Source: an uncultured Prevotella sp.
GTDB lineage: Bacteria > Bacteroidota > Bacteroidia > Bacteroidales > Bacteroidaceae
Assembly (NCBI GenBank): GCA_905234145.1
Contig: CAJOGK010000005.1
Location: 1-64,000, forward strand
Direction of reading: 5' to 3'
Length of the DNA: 64,000 nucleotides
The position numbers and the translations under genes were made by a program. Below are positions 9,101-18,127 of the stretch, one piece after another. The notes below the pieces were generated by a model. That model ran no database searches. It worked only from the letters and a program-made list of their open reading frames with translations, and was not told the DNA's origin. Position 1 is the stretch's first letter. Each line of letters starts with the position of its first letter.

Positions 9101-9145
9101 GTTGGGTAATAGCTGCTTGAGGTCGCTTAAAAATTGATCTAGCAT
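6134..9145 (-). CDS. FAD-binding / Fe-S oxidoreductase, D-lactate dehydrogenase-like (GlcD-GlcF type fusion)
   Basis: FAD_binding_4 motif (FRAAGTSLSGQS), CIECGFCEVNC and CXXC Fe-S motifs, CCGFAGDRGF C-terminal cysteine-rich motif. Confidence 0.88.
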   Translation of the reverse strand: MLDQFLSDLKQLLPNDRIYTDELRTLGWGTDASFYRQIPKVVIRSDGEEEISKIIQLCQKHKMPFTFRAAGTSLSGQSCTDSVLIVAGKHWEKYEIGKNQDTIKLQPGIVGARVNEILKPYGRVFPPDPASIGSAMVGGIVINNASGMNCGVHANSDRMMVSARIILTDGTILDTSNEESRRAFRQSHPEFLEKIEALRDKVRANEKLASRIRTKYSIKNVTGLNLRPLIAYDDPFDIIAHSMVGSEGTLAFLSEVTMKTLHDYKYKASAMVYFLTMKESCEAVVAMKKMKAGEDDLTYSAENLVVKSAEMLDYMSLASVDDPVYLQYKKDVDAGKIPGVKPGDYKGLTAILTETKGITHEQLLEKIAKIQDCLSQFKLYIPAEFTEDPAVYGKYWAIRSGIFPSVGGTRPIGTSCLIEDVAFPIESLPEATVKLQKLIADHGYNDACIYGHAFEGNYHFILNQSFADEHEVARYAEMMRDVAKLVVEGYDGSLKAEHGTGRNMAPFVQYEWGDEAYEAMKELKAIFDPDNLLNRGVIFNYDPDCFIKDLKPLPVLDYDFSSVPDGGHYLMEPEHSTAKETIEQVKRANKCIECGFCEVNCMSCGLTLSSRMRIAVQREILYLEKTGQNPERAATLRKQYKYYGDQTCAADGLCSTSCPMKINTGELTHLIRQLDMNKNPMGRKIGEFAADHMAGIKSGLRVVLDVAHAAHVTLGPTLMTTVCRTMNKMGMPLWTTAMPKKKRQPKKSDLTQFIIEKSIPHHEGQHSDLKVVYFPSCINQTMGLSKEAPFKHALVDEVIQLMAKAGYEVIFPEGMERMCCGQIWESKGMLDIADRKSAELEAALWKASEQGKYPVLCGQSPCLHRMKKVMKKMKLYEPAEFIMTYLKDRLDFHPTDKPIAIHITCSTRQMGVDKDMIALAKLCSNNVLIPEGVGCCGFAGDRGFTFPELNRYGLRKLKPQIEKNKIEVGYSNSRTCEIGLEANTGIPYLNIVHLVNISTTAKK

Positions 9146-9335
9146 AGGGCGTTATTGGGGTTTTAAGTAAAACAATCGAGTATTATTATGCCACAAAGAT
9201 ACAAAAAAAATCGATTGATACTAACTTTTTTTTATTTTTTCACTAAAAAATGTGTAATATCTCGCAAAATCTTCGTATATTTGGCCACAAATAATAATTA
9301 GCGTAGATAATTACAAATTTAATAACTAAATTCCT

Positions 9336-10940
9336 ATGACAGCTCTCATTTCCGTTATCCCCATCCTATTGCTTATTGTGCTGATGATGGGATTCAAAGT
9401 TTCAGGCTACAAGAGTGCCGTAATTACTCTTATCGTAACAGTTATTCTGGCTTTGTTTGCTGTACCTGCGATGGGCATTTTGCCAGAGAAATTTGCTGAT
9501 GTTTCAATCTATGGCATTACCTTGTGGTCTGTCATAGAGGGTTTCCTCAAGGCTTGCTTCCCTATTATTCTGATTATCATCTGCGCTATCTTCAGTTACA
9601 ACATCCTTTGTGAGACGAAGGAGATCGAGACCATTAAGACGCAGTTTATCCAGATGACCTCTGACAAGGGTCTGTTGGTACTGTTGTTGACATGGGGTCT
9701 TGGTGGTGTGCTCGAAGGTATGGCTGGTTTCGGAACCGCTGTGGCCATCCCTGCTGCCATCCTGATAGGCTTGGGCTTTAAGCCGATGTTCTCAGCTGTT
9801 ATCTGTCTGGTGGCCAATACCGTTGCCGTAGGCTTCGGAGCTGTGGGCTTGCCAGCAACCACGTTGGCAAATCAGGTGGCTGTTAGTGGTGTGGCTACTC
9901 CAGAGGAGCTTTGCGAGGTGGCTACCTTTATCATTCTGCAGCTCTCGCTGATGTTCTTCATCACCCCGTTCCTCATCTTGATGATGACCGATCGTACGAA
10001 GATCATGAAGAATCTCACTATCGCCCTCTTCGTAGGTGCTTTCTCAATCACCGTTCAGTTCTGCTGCGCCCACTTCATTGGTCCTGAGACCCCTGCTATC
10101 CTGGGTTCAGTCGCTGCGATTATCGCCATGCTGATTTACAATAAACTCTTTATCAAGAAAGAGAGTGCTGCCGATACCGTACAGGTAGAGCACAAGCAGT
10201 TTGGCCTTGCTAAGACCCTGAAGGCTTGGAGCGTATATGGCCTCATTATTTTCTTCATCCTCATTTCGAGCAAGATTGTTCCTCCTATCAACGAGCTTCT
10301 GAACCAAACGCTGGTTACCAAGTTCGAACTGCCCGTTATTGGCAATACCTTTAAGTTCGGTTGGTTGTCGAATGCTGGTTTGATGATTTTCCTCGGTGCT
10401 GTGATTGGCGGTCTGATTCAGGGTATGAGTTTTGGCAGACTGATGAAGCTGTTGGCTAAGACCACGCTGAATCTTCAGAAGACGGTTGTTACCATCTGTT
10501 GCTTGGTAGCAATGGCGATGCTGATGAACAATACGGGTATGACCAACGATATTGCTAAGGGACTTGTAGCCCTTACAGGTTCTGCCTTCCCATTCTTCGC
10601 ACCGCTGATTGGTTCGATTGGTACCTTCGTAACAGGTTCTGCTACCAATGCGAATATCCTCTTCGGTAAGTTGCAGGCTACCGCTGCGAGCGACCTCGGT
10701 TTGGTAAATCAGGGCACCTTCTTTGGCGTAACAGGTAGCGAGACCAACTGGCTTGCTGCTGCTAACTGTGCAGGTTCTGAGGGTGGTAAGTTGCTTTCAC
10801 CGCAGAGTATCGCGATTGCTACTGCCGCCTGCGACATGGAGGGTCAGGATGGTGACATCATGCGCAAGACAATGCCGTTCGCTATCTTCTGGATCCTCAT
10901 GAACGGCCTCATGGTATTCCTCGGCCTCCACGTGATTTAA
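9336..10940 (+). CDS. lctP: L-lactate permease family transporter
   Basis: 534-aa multi-TM protein; GGVLEGMAGFGTAVAIPAAILIGLGF and TGSATNANILFGKLQ are typical of LctP. Confidence 0.9.
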   Translation: MTALISVIPILLLIVLMMGFKVSGYKSAVITLIVTVILALFAVPAMGILPEKFADVSIYGITLWSVIEGFLKACFPIILIIICAIFSYNILCETKEIETIKTQFIQMTSDKGLLVLLLTWGLGGVLEGMAGFGTAVAIPAAILIGLGFKPMFSAVICLVANTVAVGFGAVGLPATTLANQVAVSGVATPEELCEVATFIILQLSLMFFITPFLILMMTDRTKIMKNLTIALFVGAFSITVQFCCAHFIGPETPAILGSVAAIIAMLIYNKLFIKKESAADTVQVEHKQFGLAKTLKAWSVYGLIIFFILISSKIVPPINELLNQTLVTKFELPVIGNTFKFGWLSNAGLMIFLGAVIGGLIQGMSFGRLMKLLAKTTLNLQKTVVTICCLVAMAMLMNNTGMTNDIAKGLVALTGSAFPFFAPLIGSIGTFVTGSATNANILFGKLQATAASDLGLVNQGTFFGVTGSETNWLAAANCAGSEGGKLLSPQSIAIATAACDMEGQDGDIMRKTMPFAIFWILMNGLMVFLGLHVI

Positions 10941-10952
10941 GATTTTATAAAC

Positions 10953-11119
10953 ACCACGAATTAAGCGAATTTCACGAATTTTTAGCTGCGCACAGATATT
11001 ATTACGAATTTCACGAATAGGCTGGCGCAGCAAAAATTCGTGAAATTCGCTGTATCTTATGCATCATTATCATGCCGTTCTGCATAGAATAATTTGTGTA
11101 ATTCGTTTAATTCGTGGTC
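10953..11119. repeat. Nested inverted repeat of 9-nt units (CACGAATTA AGCGAATTT CACGAATTT)
   Basis: Left arm 10953-10980 pairs with 11091-11118; inner arm 11003-11018 pairs with 11036-11050; between convergent genes. Confidence 0.8.
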
Positions 11120-11146
11120 GTTATAATACATGCAAAGTTGTATCCT

Positions 11147-12331
11147 TTATCTAACAGTAGGGTTTAGGTTCCTTTGCAAGAAGAACTGTTTCGTCGCTAG
11201 GAAGAAGCAGAGTACGCCTGACGAGTTAACCAGTACCACTGACCAGAAAGCTGCACTATAGCCAAGTAGCTCAGCAATTACGCCTCCTAATAAGATTCCC
11301 AGTCCCATGCCGATATCCCATGAAATCAGGATGGTAGAGTTCGCTGTGCCCCGTTGGTTGTTGCCAGCGACGTTAATCGTCATGTTCTGGAAGGCAGGCC
11401 ACATGTGACCATTTCCCAAGCCTATCAATAGTGCCGAGCCATAATAGCCCACATCGTTCGGAACAAGGATAAACAGCGTGTAGCCGATGAGTGAAATCAC
11501 CATGCCAGAGCCAGCATTAAAAGTTACCCTTCCCTCTCTCAGCGCCTTGCTGCCTTGCAGTCGCGACAGCATCAGTCCTACCGAGCAAAGCATGAAATAC
11601 GTGCCCGTACCGCTTGTAATGCCCATCACCTCCTTGCCGTAGATCGCCAGATAATTGCTTAGTACCCCGAAGCTAAAGCCAAAGGCCACCATGTTCAGTC
11701 CCAGCAACCAACCCCTTATCAGGAAGAATCTGTCGAGCGATAACTTCTGCTTGTTGCGCACGATCTCCTTCGCGGGTAGTTTTACGGTAGCATCCGTCAG
11801 CAAGCCTGCAAACGCTACAATCAGCGCCAACCAGAAGATAAACTCAAAGCTGTTGGTAAGTTCGTAAATCATAATGCCGATGGTAGGTCCTAGCGCCATG
11901 GCCAGATTATTGCTCAGGCCATAGTAGCCAATGCCCTCTGTCCTGCGGCTCGATGGCAATACATCGATGGCTACGGTTGCATTCGCTGTGGTCAGTGTGC
12001 CGAAGGGCGCGCCATGCAGCGTTCTTACGATGGTGAATAGTAGCAAGGTCGATGCCGCCAGATAGCCTGCAAAGAAAATGGCAAACGCCCCGAAGCTCGC
12101 CATCAGCACCAGCTTGCGAGGAAACGAATCCACCAGATAGCCACTCAGCGGACGAATCATCAGGGCCGTGATGGTATAGCCCGAGAGCACCAGTCCTATC
12201 ACGTCTTTCGTAGCTCCGAAATGCTCACTCAGGTAGAGCGGCAATAGTGGTGTCAGGATGTAAAAAGCAAAGAATAGCGTAAAGTTCGCTACCATCACCT
12301 TACAATAGTTTTTGTTCCAGAGTTTCTCCAT
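11147..12331 (-). CDS. MFS transporter
   Basis: 394 aa, 12-TM-like MFS with YLVDSFPRKLVLMASFG. Confidence 0.88.
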   Translation of the reverse strand: MEKLWNKNYCKVMVANFTLFFAFYILTPLLPLYLSEHFGATKDVIGLVLSGYTITALMIRPLSGYLVDSFPRKLVLMASFGAFAIFFAGYLAASTLLLFTIVRTLHGAPFGTLTTANATVAIDVLPSSRRTEGIGYYGLSNNLAMALGPTIGIMIYELTNSFEFIFWLALIVAFAGLLTDATVKLPAKEIVRNKQKLSLDRFFLIRGWLLGLNMVAFGFSFGVLSNYLAIYGKEVMGITSGTGTYFMLCSVGLMLSRLQGSKALREGRVTFNAGSGMVISLIGYTLFILVPNDVGYYGSALLIGLGNGHMWPAFQNMTINVAGNNQRGTANSTILISWDIGMGLGILLGGVIAELLGYSAAFWSVVLVNSSGVLCFFLATKQFFLQRNLNPTVR

Positions 12332-12338
12332 TGGACTG

Positions 12339-12346
12339 CAAAGGTA
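12339..12346 (-). promoter_or_regulatory. -7 box TACCTTTG only 7 nt from the MFS start codon
   Basis: CAAAGGTA on + strand. Confidence 0.5.
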
Positions 12347-12472
12347 CTACTTTTTTCAAAGTCGCCACCTTTCCTAACGTTAATGATTTATAAAATTGCC
12401 CCTAGCCGATTTTACTTTCCCCTCCCTCGCGCGTATATATAATAAGGTAACATTATCAACTAAATAGCATTT

Positions 12473-14911
12473 ATGAAACATTTACTTACTGCATGCCTGT
12501 TGGCGTCGGCCATCGCATGCCCAGCACAAGACCTCAAACTTAACGACCTCGATTACTTCGAGCGCCAAGGTGTTAATCTGCTCGTATTCAGCAACAGCTT
12601 CAATGGCGGTTTCAACGACGAGAAGAACTCAGGTATTGAGGTCATCCACCACGGTGTGCGCACCATTCAGGGAGGCGCCGTCCGTTTGAACAATACCCCT
12701 GAGCAGTGGGACCTCGTGCCCCGTATGACCGATCGTAAGGTAGATCGCCAGAAAGGTACCATCGAGGTAGCCCTGCGTTACGATGATTACGATTTCGATA
12801 GCCGTATCGTGGTATCAGCCAAAGGTCAGGGTGTAGAGATTGCCGTATGGCTCGATAAGCCCGTGCCCGAAAAGCTTGCTGGCGAGGCAGGTCTTAATAT
12901 CGAGTTCCTCCCTTCTCAGTATTGGCTCAAGACGTTTACGATGGATGGCCGTTTGAATCGCTTCCCGCGTTACGCCACCTCTCAGACCATCACTCGTCCT
13001 AATAGCGAGAAGCCCCGTCAGTTTAAAGGCTTCAAGACCTACGACGATCGCGGTACCAATCGCTTTGTCGACCCTCTGCCCTTAGAGACGGGTCATACCC
13101 TCCTGGTAGCTCCCGAAACCCCAGAGCGCATGGTACGTATCAGCAGCAGCGATGCCGAGCTGAAACTCTACGATGGCCGTATGCTCGCCCAGAACGGCTG
13201 GTTTGTATTGCGTAGCGTGCTCCCCAAGGGTAAAACGGGTAAGGTAGTTACTTGGACCGTTGAGCCTCATGCCGTTCCTGGTTGGATTCGCGAGCCCAAC
13301 ATCGGTTTCTCTCAGGTAGGCTATATCCCCAGTCAGCCCAAGGTAGCCGTGATCGAGCTCGATAAGAAAGACCAGCCCAAGACCACAGCCTCGCTTTATC
13401 GCATCAAGGAAGACGGCACTATCGAAGAGGCCTTCAAGGGCGCTATCCAGCCTTGGGGACCTTTCTATAAATACAATTATGTAAAGTTCGATTTCTCGAG
13501 CGTTCAGCAGCCTGGTGTTTACTATATCCAGTATGGCGACACCAAGACCAATAATTTCCTCATCGACCAACATGTTTACGATAAGATAACCGATGCCACT
13601 ACCGATGTATGGGTACCTATCCACATGGATCACATGTACGTGACCGAGGGCTATCGCACTTGGCATGGCGAGCCTTTCAAGGAGGGTTATCTCCAAGCCC
13701 CTGAGAGCGACCACTTCGACCTCCACAGTCAGGGCGCCACGACCGATACCAAGTATAAGCCCCTCGAACTCATCCCCGGGCTGAATATCGGTGGCTTCTT
13801 CGATGCAGGCGACTTCGACATCGAGACGGGTTCCAATATCAATGTGGTGCAGAACTTCATCCGTGCCTGGGAGCTCTTCAAGCCCGAGCGCGATGAAACC
13901 TTCGTAAGTCAGGAGCAGCGATATGTCGACCTCCATCGCCCCGATGGTGTGCCCGATATCCTGCAGTTTATCGAGCACGGTGTGCTTAATCTCGTGGCTC
14001 AGGCCGAGCAGATAGGCCACATGGCGCAAACGCTCTCTAATTCCGTCCTCGATAACTACCATCACCTGGGCGATGCTGCCTCTATTACCGATGGCCTGCA
14101 TTACGACCCCTCTTTAAAGCCTTACGAGGTGTCAGCCGATGGCAAGCGCAGTGGCACGCCCGACGATATGTGGGCTTTTACCACCCGTAATCCGCGCCTC
14201 GATCTTCAGGCAGCAGGTGTCTTGAATTCTGCGGCTCGCGTGCTTCGAGGCTATAATGACGATTTGGCTGAGCGCGCACAGCGACAGGCTGACCGTCTGC
14301 GTTCCGAGGCAGAGCAACTGCTGAAGGCGAAGAAAGCGCGTCGCGACCCACAGGCTGAGGCCGATTTCGCTTGGTTGACGGGTAGCAACATCACCATGAA
14401 AGTTCAGATTGCCCTCGACAGCATCCCCATGAAGGATGAGGCCTATAAGCAGAGCCTTCGTCCGCTTATCAAGGAGTTTGCCGACTATGTGCAGAGCTTC
14501 GACAAGCAGAATCCCTATGGTGTGCCCATCGGACTGGGCAACTGGGCAGGCGTCAACATGGTGCTTAATTTTGGTATCGCAGTCAATTACGCCCACCTTT
14601 ACTTCCCCGACATCGTAAAGAAAGATGAGATTTATCGCGTGTCGAATTGGCTCTATGGTTGCCATCCTTACCACAACTATTCGTTTGTGGCCGTGGTGGG
14701 AGCAGCTCGCCCCAAGCAAGTGTTCTATGGTAACAACCGTGCCGATTTCTCTGCTATTCCTGGCAATGTAGCGCCAGGCCTGCTGTTCCGTCAGCCCGAC
14801 CATTTCGAGAACTTTGATGACTGGCCTTTCCTCTGGGGTCAGAACGAAGGCACCATCGCTGGCAATACCCAGTATATTATCTTCGGTTCAGCCTTCAAGA
14901 ACCTGCAATAA
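12473..14911 (+). CDS. Secreted GH9-like endoglucanase with extra N-terminal domain and Ig-like CelD_N region
   Basis: Signal peptide; GFSQVGYIPSQPKVAVIE Ig-like start; GGFFDAGDFDIETG; RPDGVPDILQFIEHGVLNL; C-terminal GH9-like NYSFVAVVGAARPKQ. Confidence 0.85.
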   Translation: MKHLLTACLLASAIACPAQDLKLNDLDYFERQGVNLLVFSNSFNGGFNDEKNSGIEVIHHGVRTIQGGAVRLNNTPEQWDLVPRMTDRKVDRQKGTIEVALRYDDYDFDSRIVVSAKGQGVEIAVWLDKPVPEKLAGEAGLNIEFLPSQYWLKTFTMDGRLNRFPRYATSQTITRPNSEKPRQFKGFKTYDDRGTNRFVDPLPLETGHTLLVAPETPERMVRISSSDAELKLYDGRMLAQNGWFVLRSVLPKGKTGKVVTWTVEPHAVPGWIREPNIGFSQVGYIPSQPKVAVIELDKKDQPKTTASLYRIKEDGTIEEAFKGAIQPWGPFYKYNYVKFDFSSVQQPGVYYIQYGDTKTNNFLIDQHVYDKITDATTDVWVPIHMDHMYVTEGYRTWHGEPFKEGYLQAPESDHFDLHSQGATTDTKYKPLELIPGLNIGGFFDAGDFDIETGSNINVVQNFIRAWELFKPERDETFVSQEQRYVDLHRPDGVPDILQFIEHGVLNLVAQAEQIGHMAQTLSNSVLDNYHHLGDAASITDGLHYDPSLKPYEVSADGKRSGTPDDMWAFTTRNPRLDLQAAGVLNSAARVLRGYNDDLAERAQRQADRLRSEAEQLLKAKKARRDPQAEADFAWLTGSNITMKVQIALDSIPMKDEAYKQSLRPLIKEFADYVQSFDKQNPYGVPIGLGNWAGVNMVLNFGIAVNYAHLYFPDIVKKDEIYRVSNWLYGCHPYHNYSFVAVVGAARPKQVFYGNNRADFSAIPGNVAPGLLFRQPDHFENFDDWPFLWGQNEGTIAGNTQYIIFGSAFKNLQ

Positions 14912-14940
14912 AAAGTAATGTTAAAATAATCTTAAAATTT

Positions 14941-14973
14941 CCGCATGCTCTTTTGGGGCGTGCGGATTTTTTT
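14941..14973 (+). terminator. Rho-independent terminator after GH9
   Basis: CCGCATGC-tcttttggg-GCGTGCGG followed by ATTTTTTT. Confidence 0.85.
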
Positions 14974-14974
14974 A

Positions 14975-14982
14975 TACTTTTG
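14975..14982 (+). promoter_or_regulatory. -7 box TACTTTTG for the FimB/Mfa2-like gene
   Basis: TAnnTTTG; TTTTG at 14951-14955 in the terminator loop gives 19-nt spacing. Confidence 0.6.
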
Positions 14983-15023
14983 CATTCGATAAATTTAATT
15001 GTTCAACTTTAAAGCTTCTGAAT

Positions 15024-15866
15024 ATGAAGAACAAGTTATTTTCCCATTTGTGGGTCTTCGTGTGTGGTATGATGTTGTGTTTTACAGCGTCGTGTGAGAA
15101 AATGAATCTGGGCGAGAACAAGGAATCGTCGACGGATGATAAGGATGCCAACGTGGTGGTGGGAACCCGTGGCGAGGTGTTTGATTTGTGTAAGCGCCTG
15201 AACTTTATCGTTTACAACTCGGCTGGCGAACGTGTAAATCAGAAAGACCAGACGATAGACGATGAGCAGTTCGGACAGGCGAAGTTTGCCTTGCCTGTAG
15301 GTGAGTATCAACTGGTGATTCTGGCTCACAGTGCGAACGGAAATCCCTCGGTAAACAAGGATTTTAAGATTAACTTTACCAATGCCAAGGGCTATACCGA
15401 CACCTTCTTTGCCTCGAAGAAGCTAAAGGTAGGAGAGGACACGATCCATCTGAATATGGATATGAAGCGCATCGTGGCGAAGATCAGGTTCGTGCCAGAA
15501 GATAAGATTCCTGAAAAGGCCGACAGCATCAGATTCTATTATGAAGGTGGTTCGGGTACGCTCAGTGCCATTAGTGGCTGGGGTGTGGTGAAGTCGAAAC
15601 AGATTGCCTGGCTCGACCGTTCTGACTTTGACAAGCCTATCGAAATCTACACCATCCCCCGTGAGGATAACGACGTGCTGGAGGTAACCGTCAGCTCGTA
15701 TCAGGGGAGCGATATCTTGTCGTCGAAGGTGATCGAAAACATTCCCATTCGCAGAAATTGCGTAACGACCTGTAGGGGCTATATGTTTGACGGCAAGGTA
15801 ACGAAGGTGGAGTTTGACATTACCATCGATGATAATTGGGATGACCCTATAAACTATAGTTTCTGA
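15024..15866 (+). CDS. FimB/Mfa2-like lipoprotein
   Basis: Lipobox LCFTASC, LPVGEYQLVILAHSANG and MDMKRIVAKIRF pattern of Mfa2/FimB-type anchors. Confidence 0.6.
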   Translation: MKNKLFSHLWVFVCGMMLCFTASCEKMNLGENKESSTDDKDANVVVGTRGEVFDLCKRLNFIVYNSAGERVNQKDQTIDDEQFGQAKFALPVGEYQLVILAHSANGNPSVNKDFKINFTNAKGYTDTFFASKKLKVGEDTIHLNMDMKRIVAKIRFVPEDKIPEKADSIRFYYEGGSGTLSAISGWGVVKSKQIAWLDRSDFDKPIEIYTIPREDNDVLEVTVSSYQGSDILSSKVIENIPIRRNCVTTCRGYMFDGKVTKVEFDITIDDNWDDPINYSF

Positions 15867-15907
15867 AACTTTTAGGGTTAAAATTTGGTCGTGTCGCACA
15901 TTTTATC

Positions 15908-15915
15908 TACTTTTG
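15908..15915 (+). promoter_or_regulatory. -7 box TACTTTTG with TTTG at 15884-15887 for cysE
   Basis: Consensus TTTG-(20)-TAnnTTTG. Confidence 0.7.
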
Positions 15916-15934
15916 CAGCCAAAACAAGACTAAG

Positions 15935-16855
15935 ATGGATAAGAACAGTATAAACGACACGCTACGCAGGAACGTGGCTCTGCTGTCGAAGCAGACAGAA
16001 AAGGAAGTAGGCATGATGCCTGTTACCGAGGCTCCATTGCCATCGGTAGAGCAGGTAAAGCGCATGGTAACGCTGGTAAAAAGCATTATCTTTCCCGACT
16101 ACTTTAACAAACGCCAACCCGACGAGGCCATACGCTCGTATTATATAGGCGTTTACATGGAAGAGCTGGTGAAGCTGCTGACAAAGCAGATAGCCCACGG
16201 ACTGCAATTCTGCGAGAACTGCGACGAGATAAGCACTAAGGATCAGGTGTATGGAGAGGCAGAAAGGCTGGCACTGGAGTTTATTGATGCCCTGCCAGAG
16301 ATAAAGCGACTGCTCTATACCGACGTGCAGGCAATGTTTGACAACGACCCTGCGGCACCGAACTACGGAGAGGTAATCTTCAGCTACCCCTGTCTGAACG
16401 CGATGACCCACTATCGCATGGCCCACAAGCTGCACGAGCTGAAAGTGCCCGTCATCCCACGTATCATTACGGAGCTGGCGCACTCAAAGACGGGTATTGA
16501 CATACACCCGGGCGCACAGATAGGTGAATACTTCTCGATAGACCATGGCACAGGCGTGGTCATCGGAGAAACAACCATCATAGGCAACCACGTAAGCCTG
16601 TATCAGGGTGTAACACTGGGTGCCAAGAGCTTTAAGTACGACGAAAACGGCAATATGCTGAACATACCCAGACACCCGATTATTGAGGATAACGTAACGG
16701 TATATTCAAACGCCTCGATACTGGGGCGCATCACTATCGGACACGACTCGGTAATAGGCGGTAACATCTGGCTGACACACGGGGTGCCACCCTATTCGCG
16801 CATCCTGCAATCGAAAGCTCAGGAAACGGGCTTTGAAGGCGGCTTAGGTATCTAA
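15935..16855 (+). CDS. cysE: Serine O-acetyltransferase
   Basis: Hexapeptide repeats, DIHPGAQIGEYFSIDHGTGVVIGETTIIGNHVSLYQGVTLG. Confidence 0.92.
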   Translation: MDKNSINDTLRRNVALLSKQTEKEVGMMPVTEAPLPSVEQVKRMVTLVKSIIFPDYFNKRQPDEAIRSYYIGVYMEELVKLLTKQIAHGLQFCENCDEISTKDQVYGEAERLALEFIDALPEIKRLLYTDVQAMFDNDPAAPNYGEVIFSYPCLNAMTHYRMAHKLHELKVPVIPRIITELAHSKTGIDIHPGAQIGEYFSIDHGTGVVIGETTIIGNHVSLYQGVTLGAKSFKYDENGNMLNIPRHPIIEDNVTVYSNASILGRITIGHDSVIGGNIWLTHGVPPYSRILQSKAQETGFEGGLGI

Positions 16856-18123
16856 GCCGCTTTCTTTTTACCGAACTCTGGATCGATATCGAGTATGGCC
16901 GACACAGCGTAGGTCAGCGAGCAGGAAGCAATGACAATCCAGAAGAAGGCCTGATAGCCCACACCCTCTTGCAGCGCACCGGCAAAGAGACCAGGAATCA
17001 TCATCGACAGCGCCATGAAGGCTGTGCAGAGAGCGTAATGGGCGGTCTTGTGCTCACCCTGACTATAATATATAAGGTATAGCATATAAGCAGAGAAGCC
17101 AAAGCCGTAACCGAACTGCTCAACGAAGATGCAGGAGCTGATAACGAAGAGATTAGAGGGCTGGAGGATAGACAATACGACATAGACGATATCGGGCAGG
17201 GTGATGGCAACCACCATGGGCCACAGCCAGCGTTTGAGACCATCGCGACTGGCAACGATGCCGCCAAGAATACCTCCAAGGGTAAGACCAATCACACCTA
17301 CCGTGCCTTGTACCAAACCGTATTCACCATCAGAAAGCCCAAGTCCGCCATTGGCCACCTTGTCGACCAGGAACAAAGCAGAGACCTTTGCCAACAAGCC
17401 CTCGGGCATGCGATAGAAAAGCATGAAGCAGATGCCTACCCACACTTGGGGCTTCTGGAAGAAGGTAATCACGGTAGCCTTGAACTCCAACAAGATATCA
17501 CGCACACTCTTCTGGCGGCGCTCATTGTCTTCATCAGGACGGGGGAGCGCCCAGTGGTGATAGAGCCAGAAGGCGATAAAGAGGCCTGCCATGAGATAGA
17601 ACACCAGTGACCAAGAGTAACGGATGCTACGTGTAAGCACCTGCAAAGCACCAGCAAGACCCACCAAAAGACCAGAAGAGAAGATGGTGGCGATACGGTA
17701 GAACGTAGAGCGGATGCCTACGAAATAAGCTTGCTCGTGTTGCTCAAGGCCAAGCATATAGAAACCATCGGCAGCGATATCGTGGGTGGCACTGGAGAAG
17801 GCCATCAGCCAGAAGAAGGCCAACGAGCCTTGAAGCCATACAGGCCCGGGAATGGTAAAGGCGACACCAGCAAGGGCTGCACCAATCAATAGCTGCATGG
17901 TGATAATCCACCAACGCTTGGTTTTGAGCATGTCGATAAACGGGCTCCAAAGGGGTTTAATTACCCAAGGCAGATAGAGCCACGAGGTATAAAGCGTAAT
18001 ATCGGTATTACTGAGACCAAGGCGCTTATACATAATCAGCGAGATGGTCATAACGGCGACGTAAGGTACGCCTTCTGCGAAGTACAAAGTGGGCACCCAA
18101 GCCCAAGGATTCTTATTTTTCAT
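16852..18123 (-). CDS. ampG: AmpG-like MFS muropeptide transporter
   Basis: NPWAWVPTLYFAEGVPYVAVMTISLIMYKRLGLSNTDITLYTSWLYLPWVIKPLWSP is typical of AmpG. Confidence 0.85.
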   Translation of the reverse strand: MKNKNPWAWVPTLYFAEGVPYVAVMTISLIMYKRLGLSNTDITLYTSWLYLPWVIKPLWSPFIDMLKTKRWWIITMQLLIGAALAGVAFTIPGPVWLQGSLAFFWLMAFSSATHDIAADGFYMLGLEQHEQAYFVGIRSTFYRIATIFSSGLLVGLAGALQVLTRSIRYSWSLVFYLMAGLFIAFWLYHHWALPRPDEDNERRQKSVRDILLEFKATVITFFQKPQVWVGICFMLFYRMPEGLLAKVSALFLVDKVANGGLGLSDGEYGLVQGTVGVIGLTLGGILGGIVASRDGLKRWLWPMVVAITLPDIVYVVLSILQPSNLFVISSCIFVEQFGYGFGFSAYMLYLIYYSQGEHKTAHYALCTAFMALSMMIPGLFAGALQEGVGYQAFFWIVIASCSLTYAVSAILDIDPEFGKKKAA

Positions 18124-18127
18124 TTTT

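Noticed and set aside
13082-14101. 339-aa minus-strand ORF (and 223-aa ORF at 14132-14803) inside the GH9 gene
   Set aside because: Antisense to a clearly coding GH9 sequence; compositional mirror ORFs without family motifs.
16852-16855. Overlapping stop codons of cysE and ampG
   Set aside because: Tail-to-tail overlap of a few nt is common in compact bacterial genomes.
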